Counted from the stretch's first letter, positions 42,644 to 53,496 are shown. The stretch is 64,000 bases of DNA from Candidatus Williamhamiltonella defendens (GCF_900699045.1 NZ_CAADHL010000001.1:248001-312000), one strand, 5' to 3'. Numbers and translations are program-made. Notes: generated from the letters alone by a model not told the origin.

Positions 42644-45600
42644 TTATAAACTCCCTGTTTTTCTTATATGGTTTTTATTCAAAAAAACAGCATGCTCATC
42701 GTGTTTAAAAGTATCGATTTTTGCCTGAAAAGGCGGAAAGGGTAGATCAATACCATGTTGATGGTAGCCCTCTAAAATCAACTGATGTATTGCATGACGC
42801 AATGGCATCCGTTCCGTGATATCTGAAGCAAAAACCCGTAATTCGAAAATCTGTATGCCCTGCTCAAGATTGATCAAATAGGCCTCCGGTTCTGGATGAG
42901 TTAATGATAAAGGACAAAATTTACAGGCATTTAATAATATGGCTTTGATGAGTTGGCTATTCACCTTTGCGGGAGCAGGAATATTTAATACCACACGAGT
43001 AATGGTATCCGACAGAGACCAATTAACAAATTGTTCAGTCACAAACGCTTTGTTCGGCACAATGACTTCTTTTTTATTCCAATCAAAAATCGTTGTAGCT
43101 CGCGTATTAATTTTTGTCACAGTGCCGGTAAAATTACGTATGGTGACTGTATCGCCAATACGAATGGGTTTTTCAAATAAAATAATCAGACCAGAAATAA
43201 AATTAGCAAATATTTCCTGTAAACCAAATCCTAATCCTACAGTTAAAGCGGCAGCCATCCACTGCAATTTTCCCCATTCAATTCCCAAGAAAGAAAAGCC
43301 AATCATCCCCCCAGACAGCATGATTAAATATTTAGTAATGGTAGAAATAGCGTAACCGGTGCCCGGCGTCAAATCTAAATGCTGTAGTAACACCAGCTCT
43401 AATAGAGCAGGGAGATTACGTACCAGCTGAGTGGTTACAATAATAAAAAAAATACAGACTAGCAGCGAGCCCATAGTAATATTTTGTATATTATCTACAC
43501 CATTAATGGTTGAAGCTACCTTCCAAAGGTGAATGTTTTCTAAAAAACAAAAAGCAGAATGGATATCGGACCAAATTGTAATGACTGAAATTAACGCGAT
43601 CATAGTGAGAATAAATCTCACCAAACGTAGAGATTGTGCACTGATTAGATCTAGATTGATCACGGGTTCCTCTATTTCTATGGCACTTTCGGAACTATTA
43701 TAAAGATTTTCCTCTTCCCCTCGCGCCCGTTGCGCTAAAATATCAGCCCGCCGCTGTTTAGCACGTTCAAAAGCAATACGCCGTCTTTGAATCAACATCC
43801 AGCGACGAATGATGTGATAAACGATCAGTAAAAAAAACCATATGGTAACAGAGGTTTCTAAACGTGAGAGCAAAGCTTGCGCTGTTGCCAGATAACCTAA
43901 TGTAGAAGCAAATGCCGCGATTAAAGGGGCAAAAAACAACAATCGCCATAATGTGTGATTCAGTACATTGTCACAATGACCATTTTTATCTAAATAAAGA
44001 GGCACACCTGCCCGTTTTAGACTGGTTGTCACCAGACTAAGTGCAATACATAGCAAAATAAAACAAAGGCGGCCCAAAGTACTTAAAAATTCTCTGTCAT
44101 TATAATTTTGAAAAGTAATGATAGTCATCATAAGCGGCACGATCAGCCAAATGAGCATACGATAAAAACGCATGGCTCTTTTAACTTGGTCGGGGTGCCA
44201 ACGAAAATGAGAGATAAAAAGTCCATAAGGGCTGGCGAAAGTGGCGCTGATCATAAAAACCCATAACACAGGCACAGTTTCAGTCACAGCAGTACCAATA
44301 CTAATCGCGATGGGATAAGACCAAGCATTTTGTAAACCATAACCCATGATTTTCCATAATATAGGTAAAGGGGATGCAATAAATATGGACCAAAATACTG
44401 TGCGGAGCGTTAAAGAAAATTGATCTTGATTGACTTTTCCGACATGATTTTGGGTCCGTTCAAGAAAAGCATAATAGTGTCGACGCGAACCTATACTGAA
44501 AGCAACAAGGAGTAATGCACCAATAGTCTGGAGAACGATTTGTTGGTTGTTTAACATTGTCATTAAAGCACCTGAAATTTGCGAGGCGGTATTTAATGAT
44601 AATAATTGTATTAAATCTTTAACGGTTTGAATGGGGTAAGAAAAGGAAACTCGATTAATGTCTGGTACCCAAAAAAGATAACGGTGAACAGCTTCTTGTA
44701 CTTCATTCAGTGCGTCGACTAGTTGATTACTTGCTAATCTTATTTTAGTCAATTCTAATATTTGTGAGTCATAACCTGAAATCAATAAATTGAGTAATTC
44801 AGATTTATGACGCATCTGAGCATCAAAAATACAGCGTTGCTGAGATGCTAAAGAGGGGCTACCTTCCTGTATTGAGAACATTTTTTTTCGTTGTTGTTCC
44901 AATAACTCTTCATAGTTCAATCGTTTAAGCCGTAAGTCAGCCATATCCTGATCCAATTTTTGTAATTTTGGTTTCTCAGGTAATTTTTCTACTTGTGTGA
45001 TTAAGGTTTCTCCTAATTCAGGTGAAACAGAAAGCCATTGTACCTGCTCACGGATCGAATTTAAGGTTTGCTTGACTTTTAAAATTTCAGAATCAATTTG
45101 ACGTTTTTGGTAAGAAATTGTATTCATACGTTTTGCCTGCTCGTTTAATGTGTCAGTGAGCATGCGATTGGTTTCCATGTTTTTACTGATCGATACAGGT
45201 AAATCAGCACATTCTTTTGCCATTAATTCGGTCAGTTTTAAGGGTTGCTCTGAATTTTTATATCGCTGATCATTTAAATTTTTTTGCAGTATTTCTAGCA
45301 ATTTATCTTTGTGTTCATGGCGTTTTTGATACAGTTCGATACGCATACGTGATAACTCTTGCCGATTATTGGACGCAATCTGTGCTAGTTCGAGTTGATT
45401 GAGCTTTGCTCTATATGCTAACGCTTCTGCTGTCAATAAAGTCAATTGCGCTTGTTCAAGCGGCGTGAGGGGATTACTTTTTAACTGTAACTGTTGAGTA
45501 ATGTGGCTTAAAATACGTCGTATTTCAGATTGTTCCGCCGGTATTTTGAGAATTAAATCAAAAATTTGGTGGAATTCTTCTTGTGCGTGTTGTATCTGTC

Positions 45601-46048
45601 GAGTGAGCGCTATCAGTTGACTGTTTGTTTTTATCACCTCTTGTTCGAGTTCTTGAACTGTTAGGTTGTCTTCTATTGAAAGAGGCTTCTCATTTTCTTT
45701 TTCTATTTGTTTCTGTAAATTTTTTGTAAGACTTTTAAAATTATCAATCACTATCTGATATTTCTTTGCTTCTTTTGCAGATATATCAGTGGCATCTAGC
45801 CACTCTATACTGACCTCAAGCGCTTGAATGATTTCTTTTTGATGAGGTAATTTATGATTTGATTTGACTTTTTTTAAAAAGCTTTCGATCTGAATTTTAT
45901 TTAATCGGGGTAAATCGGGGAGTACTGTTAGCGAATACAGTAAGCCTATCAGTAATAAAATAAACGGTAATATAATACTTTTTATATATCCTAGTATGAA
46001 TTGTAATTTTTCTGTTACATGATATTTCTCCTCTTCATCTATTCTCAT
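42644..46048 (-). CDS. mscM: Miniconductance mechanosensitive channel MscM (YjeP)
   Basis: MscM opens under membrane tension and releases solutes during hypo-osmotic shock. From the ATG at 46048 the product is about 1134 residues (1107 in E. coli). It has an N-terminal hydrophobic segment, a long periplasmic coiled-coil region with repeated NRQEL/RQQ patterns (to about residue 500), several membrane helices, then the MscS core with GLGFGLQEIFANFISGLIIL and EKPIRIGDTVTIRNFTGTVT. The frame extends to a GTG at 46147, but the ATG has GGA close upstream and puts the hydrophobic segment near the N-terminus, as in the family. Gene order epmA-mscM-psd-rsgA-orn is that of E. coli. Confidence 0.94.
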   Translation of the reverse strand: MRIDEEEKYHVTEKLQFILGYIKSIILPFILLLIGLLYSLTVLPDLPRLNKIQIESFLKKVKSNHKLPHQKEIIQALEVSIEWLDATDISAKEAKKYQIVIDNFKSLTKNLQKQIEKENEKPLSIEDNLTVQELEQEVIKTNSQLIALTRQIQHAQEEFHQIFDLILKIPAEQSEIRRILSHITQQLQLKSNPLTPLEQAQLTLLTAEALAYRAKLNQLELAQIASNNRQELSRMRIELYQKRHEHKDKLLEILQKNLNDQRYKNSEQPLKLTELMAKECADLPVSISKNMETNRMLTDTLNEQAKRMNTISYQKRQIDSEILKVKQTLNSIREQVQWLSVSPELGETLITQVEKLPEKPKLQKLDQDMADLRLKRLNYEELLEQQRKKMFSIQEGSPSLASQQRCIFDAQMRHKSELLNLLISGYDSQILELTKIRLASNQLVDALNEVQEAVHRYLFWVPDINRVSFSYPIQTVKDLIQLLSLNTASQISGALMTMLNNQQIVLQTIGALLLVAFSIGSRRHYYAFLERTQNHVGKVNQDQFSLTLRTVFWSIFIASPLPILWKIMGYGLQNAWSYPIAISIGTAVTETVPVLWVFMISATFASPYGLFISHFRWHPDQVKRAMRFYRMLIWLIVPLMMTIITFQNYNDREFLSTLGRLCFILLCIALSLVTTSLKRAGVPLYLDKNGHCDNVLNHTLWRLLFFAPLIAAFASTLGYLATAQALLSRLETSVTIWFFLLIVYHIIRRWMLIQRRRIAFERAKQRRADILAQRARGEEENLYNSSESAIEIEEPVINLDLISAQSLRLVRFILTMIALISVITIWSDIHSAFCFLENIHLWKVASTINGVDNIQNITMGSLLVCIFFIIVTTQLVRNLPALLELVLLQHLDLTPGTGYAISTITKYLIMLSGGMIGFSFLGIEWGKLQWMAAALTVGLGFGLQEIFANFISGLIILFEKPIRIGDTVTIRNFTGTVTKINTRATTIFDWNKKEVIVPNKAFVTEQFVNWSLSDTITRVVLNIPAPAKVNSQLIKAILLNACKFCPLSLTHPEPEAYLINLEQGIQIFELRVFASDITERMPLRHAIHQLILEGYHQHGIDLPFPPFQAKIDTFKHDEHAVFLNKNHIRKTGSL

Positions 46049-46264
46049 GTTTTCCAGTAGCTGCACCGAAAACGTTTTCAATTCACCACGCTCTATAGGT
46101 TTCTTTAAGAGGTCTATTGAAAAAAAGCAGTTTTTCAAAGGATGCACTTATCTTCATTCGCTCCAATAGATGATTTTCTAAAAAATACTCAAATCGTTTA
46201 GTATAAAACTGACTTGGTTCAAAACTGTAAAAATAGATCAGCATTTTTATACAACTTTTAAAAA

Positions 46265-47131
46265 TTAATGAATGTCTTCTCCTAATATTTCTCCTAATCG
46301 GGAGATTGAACCGTTTTGTAAATGAGAGGCTAATTTTATTTTATTTGATACAAATAAATTAATCACAGTAGAGCCTAATTTAAAAAGTCCCATTTCTTCA
46401 CCTTTTTTCAAAATAATCGGGGCTTCACTACCTTCATCACAATAAACCCAGCGTTGAATAATGCCCTTTCTCTGTGAATCAACAGGCCCTGACCACATGG
46501 TTTCAATACTCCCCACAATCATTGCACCTATTAAAATCTGTGCCATAGTGCCAAAGGCTGTATTAAAAATACAAATCACGCGCTCGTTGCGGGCAAACAA
46601 ATAAGGGACATTCTCTGCAAAAAAAGCATTCACTGAAAACAAAGAGCCTGGAACATAAATCATTTCACGCAGAACGCCATCACAAGGCATATGCACTCGA
46701 TGGTAATCACCCGGTGCAAGATAGGTTGTCACAAATTGCCCATTTTCAAATTCTTTTGCAAGCAAAGACTGGCCCGCCAGTAGGGCCTCCAAAGAATAGT
46801 CATGGTATTTCGCTTGTAGAATTTTGTCCTTATTAATTCGGCCTAATTCACTGATTGTGCCATCTACTGGTTGCACGAGAATGCTATCTCCTGCTGCGAT
46901 AGGGCGGACATCAGAACGTAAAGAACGAATAAAAAATTCATTAAAAGAAGAATATGCAGACAATTCAGTATATTGTGCTTCTTTCATGTTAACGCGGTAA
47001 TAAAAAACAAATATTTTCATCACTTGCTGAGTAAACCAACCTGCTTTTTTATTAGCCGCCCAACCGGTGAGACGAGTCAAAGCGTATTGAGGTAATAGAT
47101 ATTGTAATTTAATTTTTAATTTTTTTAGCAT
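46265..47131 (-). CDS. psd: Phosphatidylserine decarboxylase proenzyme
   Basis: Psd makes phosphatidylethanolamine from phosphatidylserine at the inner membrane. It is a pyruvoyl enzyme that self-cleaves in the LGST motif, seen here as [18 protein letters not shown] (near residues 245-262). Other conserved blocks are [60 protein letters not shown] and [20 protein letters not shown]. The ATG at 47131 ([15 protein letters not shown]) is preferred over 47140 because GGA precedes it and E. coli starts the same way. At 288 residues it lacks the acidic C-terminal tail of E. coli Psd (322). Confidence 0.95.
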   Translation of the reverse strand: MLKKLKIKLQYLLPQYALTRLTGWAANKKAGWFTQQVMKIFVFYYRVNMKEAQYTELSAYSSFNEFFIRSLRSDVRPIAAGDSILVQPVDGTISELGRINKDKILQAKYHDYSLEALLAGQSLLAKEFENGQFVTTYLAPGDYHRVHMPCDGVLREMIYVPGSLFSVNAFFAENVPYLFARNERVICIFNTAFGTMAQILIGAMIVGSIETMWSGPVDSQRKGIIQRWVYCDEGSEAPIILKKGEEMGLFKLGSTVINLFVSNKIKLASHLQNGSISRLGEILGEDIH

Positions 47132-47156
47132 AAATTCCATGAATATTTAATCTTAA

Positions 47157-48188
47157 TTAAAAAAGTTTTTTGCCTTTCAAAGAAGTGATTTCCGACAAAA
47201 TTTGATGATAGTTATCAAAACGCTCTTTAGCGATCTGGCTTTTTTGAACGGCATCGCGTAGAGCACAACCGGGATCATCGATGTGTTCACAATCTCTAAA
47301 TTTACAATGCCCAACATAATCGCGAAATTCAATAAAACCCTGAATAATTTGCTCTTGGGTTAAATGCCAAAGACCAAATTCTCTGATCCCGGGTGAATCA
47401 ATTAAATCTCCCCCTTCTTGGAAATGATACAAACGACTTGTTGTCGTAGTATGTTGACCTAGGGCGGATTTTTCTGAAAGGGCTTCAACCAATATGTGTT
47501 GTTCAGTCTGTGGCAACAAAGTGTTCAATAAACTCGATTTTCCTACACCAGATTGACCAGAAAAAATACTGATACGGTCTAATAAATTTGCTTGTAAATC
47601 AGCGATCCCTTCGCCTGTTTGAGCCGACACTTCAAGAACAGTGTAATGAATATTTCGATAAATATTCAGCCTAAGATTGATTTTTTTTCGTTCATTTGGT
47701 GTTAATAAATCAATTTTATTTAAAATGAGAAGCGGCTTTATATTTAAACTTTCAGAGATCACCAAATAACGATCAATCATATTAAGTGATAAAGCAGGGA
47801 TCACTGCTGAGACTATGATCATCTGATCGACGTTCGCTGCTATCAGTTTAATGCCGTCATAAAAATCGGGGCGTGTCAAGACAGATTTGCGTTCATGAAC
47901 GGCTTCTACGATACCTTTTACGTTTCGGTTTGCTTGCCTTGGTATACCAGGTCTCCAGAGCACTCTGTCACCTGTCACTAAAGAACGCACGTTCCTTCTG
48001 ATATGACAGCGTTGTTGTTGACCCTGATGACCTTCTACATCTGCGTGTTGACCAAAACGGCTAATGACGACCCCTTGTTGTGGTTCACTAAATTGAGCAT
48101 CGTCTAAAAGAGATATTGGATGGCGTCGATATTGATGATGAGCCTGAATACGGCGGTGTTGATTTTTTGAGCGTTTATTTTTTTTCAC
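47157..48188 (-). CDS. rsgA: Small ribosomal subunit biogenesis GTPase RsgA
   Basis: RsgA is a circularly permuted GTPase that checks maturation of the 30S subunit. The 343-residue protein (350 in E. coli) has an OB-fold start ([20 protein letters not shown]), the G4 motif [10 protein letters not shown] (about 155-164), then G1 [19 protein letters not shown] (about 210-228), G3 [16 protein letters not shown], and the zinc site [20 protein letters not shown]. The N-terminus is basic ([20 protein letters not shown]), typical for rRNA binding. It is 16 bases upstream of psd in the same direction and divergent from orn. Confidence 0.96.
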   Translation of the reverse strand: MKKNKRSKNQHRRIQAHHQYRRHPISLLDDAQFSEPQQGVVISRFGQHADVEGHQGQQQRCHIRRNVRSLVTGDRVLWRPGIPRQANRNVKGIVEAVHERKSVLTRPDFYDGIKLIAANVDQMIIVSAVIPALSLNMIDRYLVISESLNIKPLLILNKIDLLTPNERKKINLRLNIYRNIHYTVLEVSAQTGEGIADLQANLLDRISIFSGQSGVGKSSLLNTLLPQTEQHILVEALSEKSALGQHTTTTSRLYHFQEGGDLIDSPGIREFGLWHLTQEQIIQGFIEFRDYVGHCKFRDCEHIDDPGCALRDAVQKSQIAKERFDNYHQILSEITSLKGKKLF

Positions 48189-48297
48189 AATATCTTTATT
48201 TTAAAATTGAAATCGCCATTTGATTATAGGTTAAACTGTATCAGTCATAATACATGATTATTTTTTTAATACTAAAAGTAAGGTAGTTAATATCAAT

Positions 48298-48855
48298 ATG
48301 GTTAAAAAATCTATCAATCATCATCAAAATTTAATTTGGATTGATTTGGAAATGACAGGGTTAGATCCGGAGCGAGATAGCATTATTGAAATTGCCACTT
48401 TGGTGACCGATGCCGATCTAAATATTCTCGCAGAGGGGCCTGTGATACAAATTTATCAATCCGATCAACAGATAGCGTTAATGAACGATTGGAACATGTG
48501 TGTTCATACAAAAACAGGGTTAATTGAGCGTGTCAAAAACAGTCTCTTTTTGACAGCGGATGCAGAATCCGCCACGCTTGATTTTTTAAGAAAATGGGTG
48601 CCTGAAGGCCAATCACCGATTTGTGGTAATAGTGTGGCGCAAGATAGACGTTTTCTTTATCGTTATATGCCAAAATTGGAGGCATATTTTCATTACCGCT
48701 ATCTTGATGTGAGTACTTTAAAAGAATTAGCTTCCCGTTGGAAACCTAAAATCTTGCCTGGATTTAAAAAGAAAAATACACATCAGGCTTTACAAGATAT
48801 AAGGGAGTCTGTTTCTGAATTAGCCTACTATCGCGAACATTTTATTCAGAGATAA
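48298..48855 (+). CDS. orn: Oligoribonuclease
   Basis: Orn degrades 2- to 5-nucleotide RNAs (mainly dinucleotides) to mononucleotides and is essential in E. coli. The 185-residue protein (181) has the DEDDh exonuclease motifs: [20 protein letters not shown] (Exo I), [20 protein letters not shown] (Exo II) and [20 protein letters not shown] (Exo III). It is monocistronic and divergent from rsgA. The glycine tRNA cluster that follows orn in E. coli is not present here. RNase D and RNase PH have been lost nearby, so Orn is one of the retained exoribonucleases. Confidence 0.97.
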   Translation: MVKKSINHHQNLIWIDLEMTGLDPERDSIIEIATLVTDADLNILAEGPVIQIYQSDQQIALMNDWNMCVHTKTGLIERVKNSLFLTADAESATLDFLRKWVPEGQSPICGNSVAQDRRFLYRYMPKLEAYFHYRYLDVSTLKELASRWKPKILPGFKKKNTHQALQDIRESVSELAYYREHFIQR

Positions 48856-49186
48856 ACGCTCATCAATGAAAATAGGCTCAGTGAATTTGATGAAAAATTC
48901 ATTAATAGACTGATCTACATTTTATTGTTTGATTCATTGTAGATAAATTATTTTTCGCATTGTTATTTTATTGATTTATTTTTGAAAAAAATTGATTTTT
49001 TATTTTACAAGAGGGGATGTCTCAAAATAGCTTTATATTATCCACAAAAAAGTAAAAGTTGATTTTTATATTATTTATTCTCTTTACGAAAAGAAAAATT
49101 AAGAGTAATCAATATTTTTAATAAATTGGAACTGTATCACTAAAAAATCTGCCTTCCTTTTGAAGGCCAATATTTTTGTATAGATT
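48856..49186. other. Gap between orn and murI
   Basis: About 330 AT-rich bases. I found no tRNA or gene. It includes a perfect DnaA-box match TTATCCACA at 49038-49046. The murI promoter should lie near its right end. Confidence 0.45.
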
Positions 49187-50005
49187 ATGATGACTTCTCA
49201 AATGAATTTTTATGATCGTGTCAGTGTTTTAATTCTTGATTCTGGGATAGGTGGTTTATCTGTATATCAAGAAATGCAAAAATTATTGCCTCACATTTAT
49301 TATATTTATTGTTTTGATAATGAAGGTTTTCCGTATGGCGAAAAATCTGAAATTTTCGTTTCAGAACAAATAGTTAAAATCATGACTGCTATACAAAAAA
49401 AGCATCTTTTAAATTGCGTTATTATTGCCTGTAATACAGCGAGTACTACCGCTTTGCCTATTTTGCGAGCACATTTTTCTTGTCCTATTATAGGTGCGGT
49501 TCCTGCGATCAAACCTGCTGCACGTATCACCCGTAATGGTGTTTTAGGTTTACTAGCAACGCCGGAAACGATAAAACGCCCTTATACTTTAGATTTAATC
49601 AAACGATTTGCCAAAAATTGCCAAGTGGAACTATTAGGAACATCTGAACTCGTTTATTTAGCAGAAAAAAAAGTGCGTGGAATAAAAATTCCTATCAATA
49701 CATTTAAAAAAATTTTACAGCCATGGCTGAATCTACAAAAAGTGCCAGATACTATTGTACTTGGTTGTACCCATTTTCCCTTTATCATAAATGAATTACA
49801 GCAAGTTTTTTTTAACGCGAGCATGGTCCATTCAGGAACAGCAATAGCCAAACGTGCTTTTTCTCTCATTGGATCACAGCAAAACACCTCTGCTCATTCA
49901 TTTAAAAATAAGGCTTATTGCGTTAAAAAAAATTGTGAGACGGAGAGTTTATACCCTGCTTTAGAAAAATATGGGTTTTCAATTTTAGAAGAGTTGTCAC
50001 TCTAG
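49187..50005 (+). CDS. murI: Glutamate racemase
   Basis: MurI makes D-glutamate for peptidoglycan. The 272-residue protein (285 in E. coli) has both catalytic cysteines: IIACNTASTTALPILRAHF (about 83-101) and TIVLGCTHFPFIINELQQVF (about 191-210). It starts with VLILDSGIGGLSVYQEMQKL, the substrate loop, and DNEGFPYGEKSE, close to the usual DNxxFPYGxK. The first codons MMTSQMNFYDR are variable, so either of the first ATGs could be used. In E. coli murI lies with btuB near rrnB; here neither is present. Confidence 0.95.
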   Translation: MMTSQMNFYDRVSVLILDSGIGGLSVYQEMQKLLPHIYYIYCFDNEGFPYGEKSEIFVSEQIVKIMTAIQKKHLLNCVIIACNTASTTALPILRAHFSCPIIGAVPAIKPAARITRNGVLGLLATPETIKRPYTLDLIKRFAKNCQVELLGTSELVYLAEKKVRGIKIPINTFKKILQPWLNLQKVPDTIVLGCTHFPFIINELQQVFFNASMVHSGTAIAKRAFSLIGSQQNTSAHSFKNKAYCVKKNCETESLYPALEKYGFSILEELSL

Positions 50006-50087
50006 CATTATGCTATAAATTTATTTATTAAAATATCAATAAATTACAATATAAAAATCACAATTTAATATAAAAGAGCTTTTCATC

Positions 50088-50532
50088 ATGACCTATTAAC
50101 ATATTTTGATTGCAGTTGATCTATCTGAGGAAAGTCAAATTTTGTTAGAAAAGTAGTTTCCGTGGTAAGACCCTATCATGCCACAATTTCTCTCATACAC
50201 GTAGATATGAATTACACCGATCTTGATACAAGTCTAATAGATCCACCTTTTAGGAAGGTTCAAAAACATATTACTGAGGAAACAAAAAAATTAACTTAGT
50301 CATCGCAAAGTACCGATTATTTTATTACTAAAACCTTAATCGGCAATAGGGCATTCTCGGAAGTTTTGCGGCATGCCGTCAAAAAATATGAAGTAGATTT
50401 AGTGGTATGCGGACATTATTATGATTTCTGGAGTAAGTTCATGTCCTACACTCGTCAGCTGCTGAGTGTTGCCATGGCGATATGCTGATCGTACCTCTAA
50501 GAAAAGCAGACATCACTGAGAATCAAAATTAA
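50088..50532 (+). pseudogene. uspA: uspA remnant, universal stress protein A
   Basis: The ATG at 50088 gives MTY then a TAA where the family has lysine, and continues HILIAVDLSEESQILLEK. After a frame change come VVRPYHATISLIHVDMNYTD and LDTSLIDPP, then SEVLRHAVKKYEVDLVVCGH, DFWSKFMSYTRQLLSV and DMLIVPLRKADITENQN to a TAA at 50530-50532. The text covers UspA end to end, with at least three disruptions. It follows murI in the same direction. Confidence 0.9.
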
Positions 50533-50573
50533 AACTTAATTTTTAGTAGAGATAATCATATCTATTTTTATTT

Positions 50574-51681
50574 TCAATTACTGAATGAAGATGGCCGGCA
50601 TAACCAGCCTCTCATCGCACAGGCGGTAAGAACAAGGCCCAACTGCTTACCACACCAGCCAGCCATAGCATCAGAGCTAACAATAAATAGTAAATCAGCC
50701 CGAATAACGCTCGCGCAGCGCCTGTCTGCTGAGCTTATTGGGAATCGCGATTCCATAAGCAACGTACCACCCTGACTACAGACACCAAAATCCACAGAAA
50801 GCTCTGTAAACCTCATGCAGCAATGCCGAATAATAGTGCCAAACTGCAAGCATGACGTATCAGTTGTTCCTTGTGTGTGTTTGAAGCTAACTCCTTGCGG
50901 TTTAGCAGGAGACTAAAAAGAGATGAGAACATCAGTACCAAGCTAGTCCAACTAAAAGCTCCGGCATCTCAACCGAACTGTTCAAAAAGAAATGGGGTAA
51001 GAATGTAATAACTAAATATCATTGTATTGAGCAATAAAATCAGCATAGCGTTTTACTAAAATGAGCTGTCTCGCGCCATACGTACAGCTAGATTGAGTTT
51101 AATGTATCCGATCGTATTTTCGGGCCGCGTTTGCGGCAGCGCAATAGCCGTCAGCACGAGCAGCAATATCGAGAACGATGAAAGAGCAATAAACACCCCC
51201 ATATGCCCGTAATAACTCACCAGATAGCCTCCGCTCAACAACCCAAACGCTGGGCTCAGTGCTATCGCTACACCTATGATCGAAAATACGCGAGCCAATG
51301 CGGTTAACTGACAACTGTCGCTCAATATGGTTTGCACGAGGACCGAACCTGCAGGCACCCGAGGCCTGCCACTATACAAGCCAGTAGCAAAATGTTGAAA
51401 TTGATAGCCACTATCGCGAGTACTTCCCCGAAAGAATAGAAGGTCAGATTAATCATCATGACGGTACGTCTACCTATGCAATCGCGCAACCATCCACATA
51501 ATACGACTTTAATAACAAAGGAGACAAAGTAGACTCACAGTGTTTGAGCCGCTTGCTCACTGCTGACTCTGAACACAAAAATAATATTTGGTCAGGCCGT
51601 GCTGTAAATGGTTTGCACTAATTCTGAAAATATAATCAACAATATTAACAGCTACAATAGCAGTAGATTAATATTTTGCAT
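50574..51681 (-). pseudogene. Bcr/CflA-type MFS drug-efflux transporter, broken
   Basis: From an ATG near 51681 the text NINLLLL is followed by a stop, then ELVQTIYSTA, a stop, and FRVSSEQAAQTL. MFS motif A is still readable as GWLRDCIGRRTVM near 51475-51520. The longest open piece (51056-51379) is RPRVPAGSVLVQTILSDSCQ continuing IIGVAIALSPAFGLLSGGYL, typical of helices 4-5 in Bcr/CflA proteins. The C-terminus shows YGIAIPNKLSRQAL and FGLIYYLLLALMLWLAGV near 50640-50765 across frames. The DNA here is visibly richer in GC than its surroundings. Reverse and alternative ORFs in the same span are shadows. Confidence 0.75.
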
Positions 51682-51822
51682 GAAAAATCATTAATCGTAG
51701 TGAAAAGATAATTTAAAAACTGAATTTTTAATACTAGTTTGGAAGAAAAAAGTTTTCATTGCTTATGCTGGCAGAAAAAGCAGCACACAAAACAACAGAT
51801 GCAAAAACTAAAGTAATGGCAC

Positions 51823-52125
51823 TTGTTAATTCAAAAAAATCGCAGAATGGATAAAATGCAAGAAGGCAAGGTCTCCACATTTTCCTTTATTGTGGCAGTT
51901 ATCGATAACAGAAAAGCCAGAGAATTTCAGGAAAGTTTCCCCCCAGCTGTTATAGGAAATGATTCAAGTCTTGGGCATTGCCATCTCCGACGACCAGCTG
52001 GTCCTCAAGTACGGCCTATCGAGAAGGACGGTATTAATGTGATTCAGGTAGGGGGTCAAACATCCTCTGATGTAACTCAGGCACGCCACAACTCGATACA
52101 ACAGATGAGGCGCGTCATAATCTGA
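51823..52125 (+). other. Unrecognised 100-codon open frame
   Basis: An open frame beginning at TTG (MLIQKNRRMDKMQEGKVSTF) and containing NVIQVGGQTSSDVTQARHNS before its stop. I do not recognise it in any frame, and there is no good ribosome-binding site. In another frame LGIAISDDQLVLKYGLSRRT reads well, which suggests a frameshifted remnant. It shares the higher GC of the transporter remnant beside it. Confidence 0.25.
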
Positions 52126-52397
52126 TGTCTGTTAAATTATATTTGAGCTTTCACTGTTCTCTTAATCTTAGACACAGCAAATCTTGCAGACGTCACAGGT
52201 TCAGAGTCGACATATTTAAAGAAAAAACATGTAATTATATAAACGGATGTCTAATGATTAGTTTGCAGTAGTAGCCTAAGCCTAGTTTTGTAGATAGAAA
52301 ACGGTTAACTTTAAGTTTTCTGATTCATTTTAAGCCCAAAAATAATTCACTATGATATACTCTATTTTCTTTCTTTAAAGTATTGTTCTGTATCATC

Positions 52398-52685
52398 CTA
52401 TGAATCTACCCTGTGTTGTAATTCATTTAACTCATGCACATATGGCAAATTAATTTTGCCTCTTCTCTGACCGTCTGAAGAATCCAGATAGAGCTTTTTT
52501 AGGAATCCCCCAACCATCTCGTCTGCTAAAATACTCAGAGAAATTATAGTCGAAATGCAAAAATAAAATCTATCACCAGGGAGATCTATAAAAACTACTT
52601 TGATTTGACTTAACGGCATTATTAACTCAACGACTAGAGCTGATTTAAACAAGCTGTTCTTTGGTGCTCTTAATTTTAAACGCAA
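52398..52685 (-). other. Unrecognised open frame next to the LRR remnant
   Basis: A 95-codon frame from a TTG at 52685, containing LFKSALVVELIMPLSQIKVV, RFYFCISTIISLSILADEMV and LNLPYVHELNELQ-like text (KINLPYVHELNELQHRVDS). Upstream codons in frame (KSFSSNSESL) extend it before a stop. It may be the distal part of the leucine-rich-repeat pseudogene or a separate remnant. No family is recognised. Confidence 0.25.
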
Positions 52686-52757
52686 CGATTCAGAATTTGA
52701 AGAAAAACTTTTATTAACCTATCTTTGTACAATTTCACTGCGTTTCCAACAAGCCTC

Positions 52758-53496
52758 TTATTTCTGTTTAAAAATAGATGTCATCTTATCTCTGTATTGA
52801 TCTGCTGTTACCGGTGTACCATCTAACTCAATGATAAAGAAATGAGTTCTACTTAAGAGGCGAAATATGCAAGCCGAATCTATTACATTGATACGAGTCC
52901 TAGTGATGTTAAGATGGGCTAATGTTGAAAACAGCGTATCTATATTGTGAGGTAACTGAGTTAGATTGAAATTGTCATTCAATTGTAATGAAGCTATGTA
53001 CTTAAACTTTTTTCAGTAAGAATGTAGGCAAATGTGTTAAATGGCACTCAGATAAATCGAGTGTATGGATTGGGAGGTGCACCTTATAAATTTTTAACAA
53101 AGCTGAATTGATTAAACTTTCAGCCGTCATACCTTTATAGTCCAGTTTTCCTATTCTGGCTAACTCGTTGAACTTATCTTCTCAAAATTTATTTTTATCA
53201 ATCTTAACATTCCTTTTATATCCGTAATTATTTGCTTCTTTACATTGAGTATTTTTGGGTGTTGACGGTAAATTTAAAAGTGCCGCTGTTTCGTGTTGTT
53301 ATTTTAAGTTTTTATATTTTTCTTTTGCTTGTTCTGTTTTTCCGGTGCCGCTAGCCGCTGGTGGGCTCTTTCCCCAAGGTTTGTTAGGTTTTAGGGACGA
53401 TTTTAGCTTTTCTGGCAGCTTCGCTTGAGTGATGTTTGTGACGAAATTTCGGCTTTTTTAAAATGCTTGGGCTAGTTTATTTTTGTTGCAAGTCAT
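52758..53496 (-). pseudogene. Leucine-rich-repeat protein remnant, effector-like
   Basis: From an ATG near 53496 the text MTCNKNKLAQAF is followed by a stop, then a Lys/Pro-rich segment (AKLPEKLKSSLKPNKPWGKS, PPAASGTGKTEQAKEKYKN). After further stops come DKFNELARIGKLDYKGMTAE and repeats IHTLDLSECHLTHLPTFLLK and, after a frameshift, SLQLNDNFNLTQLPHNIDTL and FSTLAHLNITRTRINVIDSA. These fit the LxxLxLxxNxLTxLP consensus of bacterial LRR proteins. The last open piece ends at 52758. LRR proteins with a disordered start are common among secreted effectors of Enterobacterales; that role is inference. Several stops show the gene is dead. Confidence 0.6.

Noticed and set aside
42939-43355. 138-codon plus-strand open frame
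   Set aside because: Antisense to the conserved MscS core of mscM, and its reading has no family match that I recognise.
48856-49186. Expected glycine tRNA cluster after orn
   Set aside because: No cloverleaf or T-loop sequence could be found; the region is AT-rich and empty.
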